From Pontimicrobium sp. SW4 (lineage in GTDB: Bacteria; Bacteroidota; Bacteroidia; Flavobacteriales; Flavobacteriaceae): 64,000 nucleotides of DNA. Shown here piece after piece: positions 16,227 through 25,705 of the stretch (its first letter is position 1; each line of letters opens with the position of its first letter). The notes beneath the pieces are model-generated. The model saw only the letters and a program-made list of their open reading frames with translations, was not told where the DNA came from and searched no databases. Made by a program: the position numbers and the translations under genes. The stretch covers positions 2,852,001-2,916,000 of the forward strand of contig NZ_CP157199.1 in the NCBI RefSeq assembly GCF_039954625.1, given 5' to 3'.

Positions 16227-18620
16227 ATGATAAAACTTTTTTCGGTCGGTTTTTGGGAAGCTATTGCTAGATTAATTCTACGAAACAGAATTGGTATTAT
16301 TCTAGTTGTAATTGCTGCAACATTCTTCTTTAGTTGGCAATGGGATAAGATGCGATTTACCTATACCGAAGCAAACTTATTACCTGATGAGCATAGTGTT
16401 AATTTAGAGTACAATTCATTTTTAGAAACTTTTGGAGAAGAAGGTAATTTAATTGTTCTTGGTATTAAAGATGCTTCTCTTTTTGCTATTGATAACTTAA
16501 ATGCATGGAATAAACTATCAACTAGTTTTAAATCTAACAAAGAAGTCGAAACAGTTGTTTCTATTTATGATCTTCAAAAATTAGTAAAAAACACTCAAAA
16601 AGAGCAGTTTGATCTTAAACCATTTATAAAGGATTCCATTAGCAACGTTAATGAACTTAATGAGCTACAAGAACAGCTCTTTGAGCAGTATCCTTTTTAT
16701 GATAATTTTTTGTTTAATAAAGAGACAAAAACCATTAGATCTGCCATATATCTTGAAAAATCAATTGTCAATACTCCTGCAAGAAAAGATTTTATTACTA
16801 ACATTCTCATTCCTAAAATTGAAGCATTTGAAACAAAATATAATCTAGATGTTCGTGTATCTGGAATGCCTTACATACGCACATTAAATTCTCAAAATAT
16901 TATTGATGAAATAAGTCTTTTTATTGGTGCAGCATTATTAGTTACATCAATCATTTTCTTTTTCTTCTTTAGGTCTTTTAGAGCCACTTTTATTTCAATG
17001 TTTGTAGTGCTTATAGGTGTTATGTGGACTTTTGGGATTATTGGTTTACTAGAATATGAAATTACAGTACTTACAGCTTTAATTCCGCCATTAATTATTG
17101 TTATTGGTATTCCTAACTGTATATTTTTAATAAATAAATATCAGCATGAGGTAAATAAACATGGTAATAAAGCAAAGTCGTTACAGCGGGTTATTACTAA
17201 AATTGGAAATGCCACTTTAATGACCAACGTTACTACGGCTTCTGGTTTTGCAACCTTTATTATTACCGAAAGTAAATTGTTGAAAGAGTTTGGAACTGTA
17301 GCTTCGCTAAGTATTCTTGGAATATTCCTGCTGTGTCTTCTCATTATTCCTGTCATTTATAGTTATATGCCAATGCCAAAAGACAAGCATCTAGAGCATT
17401 TAAATAAGCGTTGGATAAATGGATTTGTCGATTGGATGGAAAACATGGTTAGACATAGAAAAATTACTATTTATGCAACAGCCCTTATCCTATTAATTGC
17501 AAGTATTATTGGTATTTATCAAATAAAAATATCTGGAAGCTTAATTGAAGATATGCCAAAAAAGGCTGCATTTTTTAAAGATATTCGATTCTTTGAAGAA
17601 GAGTTTAATGGTATTATGCCTTTAGAAATAATGGTTAATACAAACCAGAAAAAGGGAGTGATGAAACTCGCTACATTAAAGCGAATGAATGAACTTGAGG
17701 AACTCATTATTGAAACTCCCGAGCTTTCCAAGCCAATTTCAATAGTGAGTTTAGTAAAGTACTCGAAGCAAGCTTATTATAATGGCAACCTAAAATATTA
17801 TCAGTTACCTACATCTCAGGAAAATAGCTTTATTCTATCTTACGCAAAAAATTCTTCAAGTGATGTGGATTTGCTTAAAAACTTTGTAGATTCTACTGGA
17901 CAATATGCAAGAATTACCACGTTTATGAAAGATAGTGGTATAGATAAAATGGAGCGTATTGAAGACAATCTCCGAACAAAAATTGATAAAGTATTTCCAA
18001 AAGATAGATACGATGTTATTATAACTGGAAAAGCCTATTTATTTCAAAAGGGTACTAAGTATCTAGTAAATAACCTCATCTTATCCTTATCGTTAGCCAT
18101 TTTCTTAATATCGCTTTTTATGGCTTATATGTTTAGGTCTTTTAGAATGATAATTGTGTCATTAATTCCTAACTTATTACCATTACTTATTACAGCAGGT
18201 TTAATGGGATATTTAGGTGTACCTATTAAACCATCCACAATTTTGGTATTTAGTATTGCTTTTGGTATTTCGGTAGACGATACCATCCATTTCTTAGCAA
18301 AATACAGGCAAGAACTTCAAGCCAATCATTGGAGGATTAGAAAATCGGTATACGCAGCATTACGAGAAACTGGTGTTAGTATGTTCTATACCTCTATTGT
18401 ATTATTCTTTGGGTTTTCAGTTTTTATAATATCAAATTTTGGTGGTACAGTAGCACTTGGAGCTTTAGTTTCAGGAACACTTCTCTTTGCTATGTTAGCA
18501 AATTTACTACTATTACCATCACTTTTATTATCATTAGAAAGAAGCATTGCCAACAAAGAAGTTTTAAAAGAACCTCACTTTAGAATTATCCCAGAAGAAG
18601 ATAAAAATGCGGATAAATAA
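16227..18620 (+). CDS. MMPL/RND superfamily exporter
   Basis: A 797-residue inner-membrane protein with the internal duplication of HAE3/MMPL-type RND proteins: a first TM near residues 20-40, a periplasmic domain, a five-TM block (about 225-390), a second TM near 415, a second periplasmic domain, and a final five-TM block (about 620-780). The motif FGISVDDTIHFLAKYR in the second half carries the acidic residues of the proton relay, and GIPNCIFLINKYQHE is its counterpart in the first half, where the Asp pair is replaced by PN. No membrane fusion or outer-membrane partner is adjacent. Relatives move hydrophobic molecules such as lipids or hopanoids; the substrate here is unknown. Confidence 0.85.
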   Translation: MIKLFSVGFWEAIARLILRNRIGIILVVIAATFFFSWQWDKMRFTYTEANLLPDEHSVNLEYNSFLETFGEEGNLIVLGIKDASLFAIDNLNAWNKLSTSFKSNKEVETVVSIYDLQKLVKNTQKEQFDLKPFIKDSISNVNELNELQEQLFEQYPFYDNFLFNKETKTIRSAIYLEKSIVNTPARKDFITNILIPKIEAFETKYNLDVRVSGMPYIRTLNSQNIIDEISLFIGAALLVTSIIFFFFFRSFRATFISMFVVLIGVMWTFGIIGLLEYEITVLTALIPPLIIVIGIPNCIFLINKYQHEVNKHGNKAKSLQRVITKIGNATLMTNVTTASGFATFIITESKLLKEFGTVASLSILGIFLLCLLIIPVIYSYMPMPKDKHLEHLNKRWINGFVDWMENMVRHRKITIYATALILLIASIIGIYQIKISGSLIEDMPKKAAFFKDIRFFEEEFNGIMPLEIMVNTNQKKGVMKLATLKRMNELEELIIETPELSKPISIVSLVKYSKQAYYNGNLKYYQLPTSQENSFILSYAKNSSSDVDLLKNFVDSTGQYARITTFMKDSGIDKMERIEDNLRTKIDKVFPKDRYDVIITGKAYLFQKGTKYLVNNLILSLSLAIFLISLFMAYMFRSFRMIIVSLIPNLLPLLITAGLMGYLGVPIKPSTILVFSIAFGISVDDTIHFLAKYRQELQANHWRIRKSVYAALRETGVSMFYTSIVLFFGFSVFIISNFGGTVALGALVSGTLLFAMLANLLLLPSLLLSLERSIANKEVLKEPHFRIIPEEDKNADK

Positions 18621-18635
18621 TTTGGAGGAATGCCT

Positions 18636-18643
18636 TATCTTTG
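18636..18643 (+). promoter_or_regulatory. -7 element for asnS
   Basis: TATCTTTG fits TAnnTTTG, 20 nt before the asnS ATG. A TTTGG at 18621-18625 is too close to act as a normal -33 element. Confidence 0.6.
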
Positions 18644-18663
18644 CAGCTTAAATTAAAAGAATA

Positions 18664-20097
18664 ATGAAATTAAGTACTGTTTCAGAATTACTATCGCAAG
18701 AAACCACATTAATAGATATAGAAGTTAAAGGTTGGGTTAGAACCTTTAGAGCAAATCGTTTTATTGCTTTAAATGATGGTTCTACCATCAATAATATTCA
18801 ATGTGTAGTAGATTTCGAAAATACTGACGAAGCTACTCTTAAAAGAATTACTACTGGAGCTGCGATTTATATAAAAGGTCTTTTGGTTGAGAGTCAAGGA
18901 AAAGGACAAAATGTCGAAGTCCAAGCGACGTCGATAGAAATTTTAGGAGATTCAGATCCTGAAACATATCCTATTCAGCCTAAAAAGCATTCCCTTGAAT
19001 TTTTACGTGAAAACGCACATTTACGTACTCGAACAAATACGTTTAGTGCAGTGATGCGTTTACGTTCATCATTATCGTTTGCTATTCATAAGTACTTTAA
19101 TGACAATGGATTCTACTACATGCACACACCAATAATTACAGGTAGCGATGCTGAAGGTGCTGGTGAGATGTTTCGTGTAAGTTCGCTGGATGCTAAGAAT
19201 CCTCCACTTACTGAAGATGGGAGAGTAGATTACTCCAAAGATTTCTTTGGAAAAGAAGCAAATCTTACTGTTTCTGGACAATTGGAAGCTGAAACTTATG
19301 CCATGTCTCTTGGCAAGGTCTATACATTTGGACCAACGTTTAGAGCAGAAAACTCTAATACATCTCGTCATTTATCTGAATTTTGGATGATTGAACCTGA
19401 GGTGGCTTTTATGGATTTAGATGGAAACATGGATTTAGCCGAAGACTTTATGAGATCTGTACTAAATTATGTATTAGAAAATAACAAAGATGATTTAGCA
19501 TTTTTAGAGCAACGTCAAACTCAAGAAGATAAATCTAAACCGCAAACAGAGCGTAATGAAATGACACTTACCAACAAGCTAAAATTTGTTGTTGAAAACA
19601 ATTTTAAACGAGTAAGTTATACTGAAGCCATTGATATTTTAAGAAATTCTAAACCAAATAAGAAAAAGAAGTTTCAATATTTAATCAATGAATGGGGAGC
19701 CGATTTACAAAGTGAACATGAGCGTTTTTTAGTTGAAAAACACTTTAAATGTCCTGTAATCTTATTTGATTATCCTGCAAACATCAAAGCATTCTACATG
19801 CGTTTAAATGAGGATAAAAAAACAGTTCGTGCTATGGATATTTTATTCCCAGGAATTGGTGAAATAGTAGGTGGAAGTCAACGTGAAGAACGGCTAGAGG
19901 TTCTTAAAGAAAAAATGGCTGCACTAGATATTCCTGAAGAAGAACTTTGGTGGTATCTAGATTTAAGAAAATATGGAACAGCTGTGCATTCTGGATTTGG
20001 ACTAGGTTTTGAGCGTTTAGTAATGTTCGTTACTGGAATGGGTAATATTAGAGATGTAATCCCTTATCCAAGAACACCTCAAAATGCTGAATTCTAA
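18664..20097 (+). CDS. asnS: asparaginyl-tRNA synthetase
   Basis: Class II aminoacyl-tRNA synthetase that charges tRNA-Asn, 477 residues. An N-terminal OB-fold anticodon-binding domain (KGWVRTFRANRFIALNDGS) is followed by the class II core: HTPIITGSDAEGAGEMF, FRAENSNTSRHLSEFWMIEPE (motif 2 region) and GLGFERLVMFVTG (motif 3). AsnRS is distinguished from AspRS by the GSDAEGAGEMF block. It is probably monocistronic, with its own promoter and a long terminator hairpin. Confidence 0.97.
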   Translation: MKLSTVSELLSQETTLIDIEVKGWVRTFRANRFIALNDGSTINNIQCVVDFENTDEATLKRITTGAAIYIKGLLVESQGKGQNVEVQATSIEILGDSDPETYPIQPKKHSLEFLRENAHLRTRTNTFSAVMRLRSSLSFAIHKYFNDNGFYYMHTPIITGSDAEGAGEMFRVSSLDAKNPPLTEDGRVDYSKDFFGKEANLTVSGQLEAETYAMSLGKVYTFGPTFRAENSNTSRHLSEFWMIEPEVAFMDLDGNMDLAEDFMRSVLNYVLENNKDDLAFLEQRQTQEDKSKPQTERNEMTLTNKLKFVVENNFKRVSYTEAIDILRNSKPNKKKKFQYLINEWGADLQSEHERFLVEKHFKCPVILFDYPANIKAFYMRLNEDKKTVRAMDILFPGIGEIVGGSQREERLEVLKEKMAALDIPEEELWWYLDLRKYGTAVHSGFGLGFERLVMFVTGMGNIRDVIPYPRTPQNAEF

Positions 20098-20117
20098 TTT
20101 TTAAGAATAAATATATT

Positions 20118-20170
20118 TAAATAAAACAATCTTCGTTCTAACATAATGTAGATTGTTTTATTTATTTTTA
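20118..20170 (+). terminator. terminator after asnS
   Basis: A 15-bp inverted repeat, 20118-20132 with 20150-20164, is AT-rich with an 18-nt loop and is followed by T-rich sequence. It lies between asnS and rpoN. Confidence 0.7.
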
Positions 20171-20190
20171 CTCTAAACCCAAATAACACA

Positions 20191-21645
20191 ATGCTTAAGC
20201 AGTATTTACAATTTAAATTGTCTCAAAAATTATCTCCTCAGCAAATACAACTGATGAAGTTAATTCAGTTACCTACACAAGCTTTTGAGCAGCGTTTAAA
20301 GCAAGAGTTAGAAGAAAACCCTGCACTTGAAAGTGGTAAAGATAAAACTGATGAGTTTGATGATGATTTTGATAACTCTGAAGATTTCAATGACAGTGAC
20401 TCTATCAATGCTGAAGATATAAATGTTGACGAATATTTAAGTGATGATGAGATTCCTGATTATAGAATGCAGGCAAATAATTATAGTGTCGATGATGAAG
20501 ACAAAAGCATTCCTTATGCTTCTGGAACCTCTTTTACACAGCATTTAAAATCCCAATTAAACACTTTTAGACTTGATGATGAGGAGGAGCAAATCGCTTT
20601 GTTCTTAGTGGGTAGTGTAGATGAAAGTGGTTATATAAGGCGTGAACTTTCTGATATTATGGATGATTTGGCGTTTACGCAAAACGTCTATACTACCGAA
20701 GATAAAATTGAGAATGTTCTTTCCATAGTTCAGCAATTAGATCCAGCTGGTGTTGGCGCAAGAGGGTTACAAGAATGTTTAAGCATACAATTACACCGTA
20801 AAACACCTACACCAAATATTGAATTGGCTCAAAAAATAATAGATAAAGCCTTTGAGCAGTTTACAAAAAAACACTACAAAAAACTACTACAAAAATTTGA
20901 TATTACAGAAGAGCAACTAAAAGATGCTATTCATGAAATTGAGCGATTAAACCCTAAACCAGGTGGTTCGTTTTCAGGAAATACACGAATGGTAGAACAT
21001 GTAGTACCAGATTTTACTATAAAAATTGTTGATGGCGAATTAGAACTAACTCTAAATGGAAGAAATGCTCCTGAGCTTCATGTATCTAGAGAATACAATA
21101 ACATGCTTAAAGGTTATAAAGAGTCTAAAGACAAATCTAAATCTCAAAAAGATGCGGTACTCTTTATAAAACAAAAGTTAGATGCTGCAAAATGGTTTAT
21201 TGATGCTATTAGACAACGACAGCAAACATTATTTGTTACTATGAGTGCCATTATGCACTATCAAAAAGAATATTTTTTAACTGGTGATGAGCGCAAGTTA
21301 AAACCAATGATTTTAAAAGATATAGCTGACGAAATTGAGATGGATGTTTCTACCGTTTCAAGAGTAGCAAACAGTAAATATGTCGATACTCCATATGGCA
21401 CTAAGCTAATTAAAGAATTCTTTAGTGAGTCAATGAAAAATGATCAAGGAGAAGATGTTTCAACCAGAGAAATTAAAAAAATATTGGAGACAGTTATTGA
21501 AGATGAAGATAAAAGAAAACCTTTAACTGATGAAAAACTTGCAGCAATTTTAAAAGAAAAAGGGTATCCAATAGCTAGAAGAACAGTCGCAAAATATCGT
21601 GAACAATTAGATATCTCTGTAGCTAGGTTGAGAAAACAAATTTAG
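20191..21645 (+). CDS. rpoN: RNA polymerase sigma-54 factor
   Basis: Alternative sigma factor that needs AAA+ activators, 484 residues. Seen: the Gln- and Leu-rich activator-interacting N-terminus (LSQKLSPQQIQLMKLIQLP, LKQELEENPALE), an acidic region II (about residues 50-105), the core-binding domain (QLDPAGVGARGLQECL), the helix-turn-helix region with MDVSTVSRVANSKY, and the C-terminal RpoN box ARRTVAKYRE that reads the -24 element. No enhancer-binding activator gene is in the window. One nucleotide separates its stop from the next gene, so the two are probably cotranscribed. Confidence 0.96.
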   Translation: MLKQYLQFKLSQKLSPQQIQLMKLIQLPTQAFEQRLKQELEENPALESGKDKTDEFDDDFDNSEDFNDSDSINAEDINVDEYLSDDEIPDYRMQANNYSVDDEDKSIPYASGTSFTQHLKSQLNTFRLDDEEEQIALFLVGSVDESGYIRRELSDIMDDLAFTQNVYTTEDKIENVLSIVQQLDPAGVGARGLQECLSIQLHRKTPTPNIELAQKIIDKAFEQFTKKHYKKLLQKFDITEEQLKDAIHEIERLNPKPGGSFSGNTRMVEHVVPDFTIKIVDGELELTLNGRNAPELHVSREYNNMLKGYKESKDKSKSQKDAVLFIKQKLDAAKWFIDAIRQRQQTLFVTMSAIMHYQKEYFLTGDERKLKPMILKDIADEIEMDVSTVSRVANSKYVDTPYGTKLIKEFFSESMKNDQGEDVSTREIKKILETVIEDEDKRKPLTDEKLAAILKEKGYPIARRTVAKYREQLDISVARLRKQI

Positions 21646-21646
21646 G

Positions 21647-22252
21647 ATGAGTGCATTTTTAAGAAGCATATCGTTCATTTTTCATCCACTTTTCATGCCC
21701 CTTTTAGGCACTGCTTTCTTTTTTTCAAAATCTCCAAGGTATTTGCCAGTCGAGTTTATTAAAGCCAAACTATTTTCTATCGGACTCCTAACTGTTATAC
21801 TTCCAATTCTACTTTTTCTATTATTAAAAACTTTTAAAAAAGTAAAGTCGGTAAATCTACCAACAGCAAAAGAGCGTATTTTACCATTAGCTCTTAACTG
21901 TATTATCGTTTTTTTAGTACTACAACGTGTGTTACCAAGTAATGAACTTATTGAATTGTATTGTTTTTTTATAGGAATACTATTATCTACTCTAGCTTGT
22001 TTAATGCTAGCTATATTGCAATTCAAGCCAAGTATTCATATGACAGCAGCTGGTGGGATTGTTATGTTTTTCATAGGTATTAGTATTCATTACCATATTA
22101 ATATAAATGGCTCAATAATACTCATGTGTATAATCGCTGGAGCAATTGCAACCTCAAGATTACACTTAAAAGCGCATAATAATATAGAGCTGTTAATTGG
22201 ATTATTTATTGGAATGATTCCTCAAATAATTATGCTTAACTATTGGTTATAG
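21647..22252 (+). CDS. conserved integral membrane protein downstream of rpoN
   Basis: A 201-residue protein with about six hydrophobic segments and few charged residues. The segment ATSRLHLKAHNNIELLIGLFIG near the C-terminus, in two adjoining blocks, recalls the Ser-Arg...His region of PAP2-type phosphatases, but the other PAP2 motifs are not convincing. So only a membrane protein of unknown role is claimed. It starts 1 nt after the rpoN stop. Its end overlaps the convergent outer-membrane protein gene by 6 bp (TTATAG), leaving no room for a terminator. Confidence 0.6.
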   Translation: MSAFLRSISFIFHPLFMPLLGTAFFFSKSPRYLPVEFIKAKLFSIGLLTVILPILLFLLLKTFKKVKSVNLPTAKERILPLALNCIIVFLVLQRVLPSNELIELYCFFIGILLSTLACLMLAILQFKPSIHMTAAGGIVMFFIGISIHYHININGSIILMCIIAGAIATSRLHLKAHNNIELLIGLFIGMIPQIIMLNYWL

Positions 22253-22948
22253 AATATAAAGCATTATGCCTATTTTCAGCATTTTAGCATCCAAGTTGTT
22301 ATTATTTAATTGTGCTCTAGAATCGAATATTGAATTTAGGGTATAATGCATATATGCGTTCCATGAATCATAGCCAATTGCTAAAGTAAGCCCATATTGC
22401 AATTGGTTAAAATCTTTAATATTATTATTTTTTATTTGCTCTGTTGAATTTTTAAACTTTGTATTTGAAGCAAATACATATCCAAATTTGATTCCGGAAT
22501 AAATTCTCCAAAATTTATAAGTACTAGCTGTAGATGTACGCCAGCGAAACTCTAATGGAACTTCAACAAGATGCTGTACAAACTTGTTTTTAGTGAACTC
22601 AGAGTCATTTAGAAGCTCATATGTATAGGAATCGTTCTGTGTCTTCGAAATTAATAGATTATGATTTATAGAATTGGTAGAATATCCTAATCCAACACCA
22701 ATAGCAACATTACGTCGTTTGTTAATTGGCATATCTTTAATCATTCCAAAATGAAACCCGCTTGAAAAGCTATTTTGGCGCATTCCTTTTGGCATATTTG
22801 TTAATGTATTATATGTTACCCCAAAATAGTATTGATCTTCCTTATACTTATAATCTAATCTGTCACTAACCAGTGTATTACTAACATTTTGCGAAAATGA
22901 AAGTTGTACACAAAACGATGCTATAATAAAAAACAATAATCGTTTCAT
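22247..22948 (-). CDS. PorT-like outer-membrane beta-barrel protein
   Basis: A 233-residue protein with signal peptide MKRLLFFIIASFCVQLSFSQ. The mature part is a series of amphipathic beta strands typical of the small eight-strand OMP_b-brl family in Bacteroidota, ending AKMLKIGIMLYIL. Resemblance to PorT of the type IX secretion system is general, so the gene symbol is withheld. An in-frame start at 23011 would place 21 residues before the signal and runs through a terminator and promoter, so 22948 is preferred. It has its own -7 box and is separated from the exbD genes by a terminator. Confidence 0.65.
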   Translation of the reverse strand: MKRLLFFIIASFCVQLSFSQNVSNTLVSDRLDYKYKEDQYYFGVTYNTLTNMPKGMRQNSFSSGFHFGMIKDMPINKRRNVAIGVGLGYSTNSINHNLLISKTQNDSYTYELLNDSEFTKNKFVQHLVEVPLEFRWRTSTASTYKFWRIYSGIKFGYVFASNTKFKNSTEQIKNNNIKDFNQLQYGLTLAIGYDSWNAYMHYTLNSIFDSRAQLNNNNLDAKMLKIGIMLYIL

Positions 22949-22965
22949 AATATTTCTAATAGTTA

Positions 22966-22973
22966 CAAATATA
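22966..22973 (-). promoter_or_regulatory. -7 element for the PorT-like gene
   Basis: On the minus strand the sequence reads TATATTTG, fitting TAnnTTTG, with 17 nt between it and the start codon. Confidence 0.6.
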
Positions 22974-22981
22974 ACGCAAAA

Positions 22982-23009
22982 GAAAAGCACTCTAATAAGA
23001 GTGCTTTTC
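22982..23009 (-). terminator. terminator of the exbB-exbD operon
   Basis: GAAAAGCACTCT, loop AATA, AGAGTGCTTTTC. Read on the minus strand the stem is followed by TTTTG. It lies just after the last exbD gene. Confidence 0.85.
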
Positions 23010-23042
23010 AATATTATCTAACAAATTAAGATTATTTTCTAA

Positions 23043-23522
23043 TTAATTATTATTAGAAACATCTCCTTGCGCTGTAGTATAATTAATTTTTAAGGCATTT
23101 ACTTTTCTAAGTTCTTGCTTAATATCTCCTACAATTCCCATGTTTGCTTCTTTATCAACTCTTAAAGAGGTTGTCAGAAAAGGAACTTCTTCTTCCCTTT
23201 TTGTAGCACGCTCCGCAGCTATAAATGCAGCTATTTCACTAACTTGAGCAAACTTATCATTTAACTGAATTCTAGCTTCATCACCATACTTTGCCTTATA
23301 TTGACTACTTGGTTTTCCAACATAAATATACATTACCAGATTTTTCTTCTCAAGCTTTTCAATTTGATCTGCACTTGGTAATCTATTCTCAATCATAAGT
23401 GTATCTTCTCTCATTACGGTTGCAACCATAAAAAAGAATAATAGCATAAATACAATATCTGGTAATGATGCTGTGTTTACCGCTGGTAAATCTCCTCCTT
23501 TTTTCTTTTTAAACTTAGACAT
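23043..23522 (-). CDS. exbD: ExbD/TolR family protein (second copy)
   Basis: Component of the proton-driven motor that energises TonB-dependent outer-membrane transport, 159 residues. One N-terminal TM follows a basic cytoplasmic tail. Seen: VNTASLPDIVFMLLFFFMVA, whose Asp in LPDIVF is the proton-carrying residue of ExbD, then a periplasmic domain. It is the last gene of a minus-strand operon ExbB-membrane protein-ExbD-ExbD. The two ExbD proteins are distinct in length and sequence, which suggests a mixed complex. Confidence 0.92.
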   Translation of the reverse strand: MSKFKKKKGGDLPAVNTASLPDIVFMLLFFFMVATVMREDTLMIENRLPSADQIEKLEKKNLVMYIYVGKPSSQYKAKYGDEARIQLNDKFAQVSEIAAFIAAERATKREEEVPFLTTSLRVDKEANMGIVGDIKQELRKVNALKINYTTAQGDVSNNN

Positions 23523-23549
23523 ATTATTGTTGTATTAAGTTTTAAATTA

Positions 23550-24170
23550 TTATTGTACTTCAGAAAGTTTTTGAGGGTATTCCTTTTTTATTTGGTCTAT
23601 TACCTCTTCTAACTTTTTCTTATTCCCAGGCCAATTCACGTCTTTAAGGTTTTTTTGCATTTCTGCAAAGTTCATATCTCTAAAACCTTTTTGAGGCCCT
23701 ATCTCTAAAGCTCTTCTATTTCTTAGTACATTATAAGCGCCTACCAATTCATTTTGAACTGAGATATACGCTTTATAAGATGTTTCTCTATCATTTTTTA
23801 AGGAAATAATTGCCTTGTCTGGATGATCTGACGAGTTAGTGTCTCTTTTTCCTTTACAGTAATCACATTTTTCACCGTTGGCGTTTTCGCCACCACCATT
23901 GTCTAAAAACTCAACAGCAGCATCTCTTAAATCTTTTAACTCCATTACCTCATCTTCAACCATCAATTGATCATTTCTATTTAACAGTACTGTAAATATA
24001 TTTCTCTGTCTAATCACTACATCTTCTTCAGATTCTTCCATTGGAGGCAGCTTTCTGCTAATTCCAGAATCCTTTTCCATAGTCGTAGTTACCAAGAAAA
24101 ATATTAACAGTAAGAAGGCAATGTCGGCCATAGAGCCTGCATTAACTTCTGGTGCTGATCTTTTTGCCAT
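23550..24170 (-). CDS. exbD: ExbD/TolR family protein (first copy) with a CxxC insertion
   Basis: A 206-residue ExbD paralogue. Seen: VNAGSMADIAFLLLIFFLVT, the single TM with the proton-relay Asp, then a periplasmic domain about 45 residues longer than in the neighbouring copy. The extra part contains GEKCDYCKGKRDTNSSD, a CxxC pair that could form a disulphide or bind metal. It works with the ExbB-like protein encoded two genes upstream to power TonB. There is a gap of 4 nt from the preceding gene, so it is cotranscribed. Confidence 0.9.
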   Translation of the reverse strand: MAKRSAPEVNAGSMADIAFLLLIFFLVTTTMEKDSGISRKLPPMEESEEDVVIRQRNIFTVLLNRNDQLMVEDEVMELKDLRDAAVEFLDNGGGENANGEKCDYCKGKRDTNSSDHPDKAIISLKNDRETSYKAYISVQNELVGAYNVLRNRRALEIGPQKGFRDMNFAEMQKNLKDVNWPGNKKKLEEVIDQIKKEYPQKLSEVQ

Positions 24171-24174
24171 AATT

Positions 24175-24621
24175 TTACTTAATCATTTTTTTAATTCCAG
24201 AAAATAGCATAATTCCAACTGCAATAAACACTAAAAAGTAGAATAAGTATAATCCTGCCCCCACTAATTGTGAATTCCCTGCTGTTAAAACTTCTCCATC
24301 TCTTAAAGGTGTTTCAATACCATTAGCAAATCCAAAATATGCTACTAAGGCTAAAGCTACAAAAGCTCCAACATTAGTTAAGGTCTTTTTTAATGTTGCT
24401 GTATTAGAAAACATTTGTTTTACTGAAAATATAACAACTAAAAAGACCATTATTCCTAATATAAGGTACGCTATGTACATAAAAGGCGACACTATACTGT
24501 CTTGTAAATCAGGTGAAGTTTCAAGAGCTTCATCTCCTGCTCCAATAATTCTTATAAGAAAGAATATTGAAATAACTCCAACTATTGCAGCAACAAGTTT
24601 TATTATTTTTTGCAAATTCAT
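24175..24621 (-). CDS. four-TM membrane protein of the exb operon
   Basis: A 148-residue hydrophobic protein with four predicted TM segments (about residues 5-25, 45-66, 82-101 and 120-145). Not recognised as a named family. Its position between the ExbB-like gene and exbD, with short gaps on both sides, implies that it belongs to the same motor or helps its assembly; that is inference from context. Confidence 0.7.
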   Translation of the reverse strand: MNLQKIIKLVAAIVGVISIFFLIRIIGAGDEALETSPDLQDSIVSPFMYIAYLILGIMVFLVVIFSVKQMFSNTATLKKTLTNVGAFVALALVAYFGFANGIETPLRDGEVLTAGNSQLVGAGLYLFYFLVFIAVGIMLFSGIKKMIK

Positions 24622-24649
24622 AATCTATAAAGATTTTAAGTTGTTGTTA

Positions 24650-25420
24650 TTACTTCTTGTGTTTTACTAATAAATCCATCAATGAAATTGATGCATCTTC
24701 CATATCGTTTACAATTGCATCAATTTTTGAAATGATATAATTATAAAATATCTGTAATATAATAGCAACAATTAGACCAAACACGGTTGTAAGAAGTGCA
24801 ACTTTAATACCTCCTGCAACTAAAGATGGTTGCATGTCTCCAGCAGCCTCAATTTTATCGAATGCTTGAATCATACCAATTACTGTTCCCATGAACCCTA
24901 ACATTGGTGCTAATGCGATAAATAATGATATCCAAGATACGTTTTTTTCTAACTGTCCCATTTGTACCCCACCATAAGCAACAACTGCTTTTTCTGCAGC
25001 ATCAATATCTTCATCTGCACGATCTAATCCTTGATAGAATATAGATGCAACAGGTCCTTTTGTATTTCTACAAACTTCTTTTGCTGCTTCAACACCACCA
25101 GATGCAAGTGCGTCTTCAACATTTTGAGTTAATTTTTTAGAATTTGAAGTAGATAAGTTTAAAAAGATAATTCTTTCTATAGCAATTGCTAATCCAAGAA
25201 TTAAACATAACAATACAATACCCATAAATCCAGGGCCTCCTTCAATAAATCTCTTTTTTAATTCCTGATGAAATCCAAGTTCTTCAGCAGCAGCTCCATC
25301 TTCTTGGGCTGAAACAACCGTATTAACAATTGTTGTAGTAGTGTTCGCGTTTGTACTTGCATTTACAGTTCCGAATGCCATAATACATGCGATGGCTAGA
25401 ATAGAAAATAATCTTTTCAT
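24650..25420 (-). CDS. exbB: MotA/TolQ/ExbB proton channel family protein
   Basis: A 256-residue inner-membrane channel protein, first gene of the exb operon. The N-terminus (MKRLFSILAIACIMAFGTVNA) is signal-like and precedes three TM segments: about residues 57-80, the conserved LFIALAPMLGFMGTVIGMIQ (about 165-184) and ALLTTVFGLIVAIILQIF. These are the ExbB/TolQ hallmarks. It should form the pentamer around an ExbD dimer and drive TonB for the TonB-dependent receptors seen elsewhere in the window. Confidence 0.92.
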   Translation of the reverse strand: MKRLFSILAIACIMAFGTVNASTNANTTTTIVNTVVSAQEDGAAAEELGFHQELKKRFIEGGPGFMGIVLLCLILGLAIAIERIIFLNLSTSNSKKLTQNVEDALASGGVEAAKEVCRNTKGPVASIFYQGLDRADEDIDAAEKAVVAYGGVQMGQLEKNVSWISLFIALAPMLGFMGTVIGMIQAFDKIEAAGDMQPSLVAGGIKVALLTTVFGLIVAIILQIFYNYIISKIDAIVNDMEDASISLMDLLVKHKK

Positions 25421-25542
25421 TAGTTCTTGATCTTAATTTTATTAGTTAAAGCGTTAAAGATATAAAAAAATTGTAATTAAAAAATTAAAATTTATTTAGA
25501 GATTAGTCATTTCTATTAGGGAAATCGCAATTATCTCTTTTG

Positions 25543-25630
25543 CAGAGAGGAAGGGATTCGAACCCTCGATACGCTTTTGACGTATACACACTTTCCAGGC
25601 GTGCGCCTTCGACCACTCGGCCACCTCTCT
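25543..25630 (-). tRNA. tRNA-Ser (anticodon GGA)
   Basis: On the minus strand an 88-nt cloverleaf is seen: acceptor arms AGAGAGG and CCTCTCT pair over 7 bp with G73. A D-arm with TGGCCGAGTGGTCGAAGGC, an anticodon loop CTGGAAA (anticodon GGA, reading UCC and UCU), a long variable arm (class II, as expected for Ser) and GGTTCGAATCC as the T-arm follow. The 3' CCA is not encoded. Confidence 0.97.
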
Positions 25631-25705
25631 ATAACTTTTATTTTTTAGTTACAGCGGCTCAAATAACAAAAAAAAGTTTAAACGCTAAAATTTTGGTTGT
25701 TAATT

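Noticed and set aside
21647..22252. PAP2 phosphatase call for the membrane protein after rpoN
   Set aside because: Only one of the PAP2 motifs is suggestive; the Lys-Arg-Pro block is missing.
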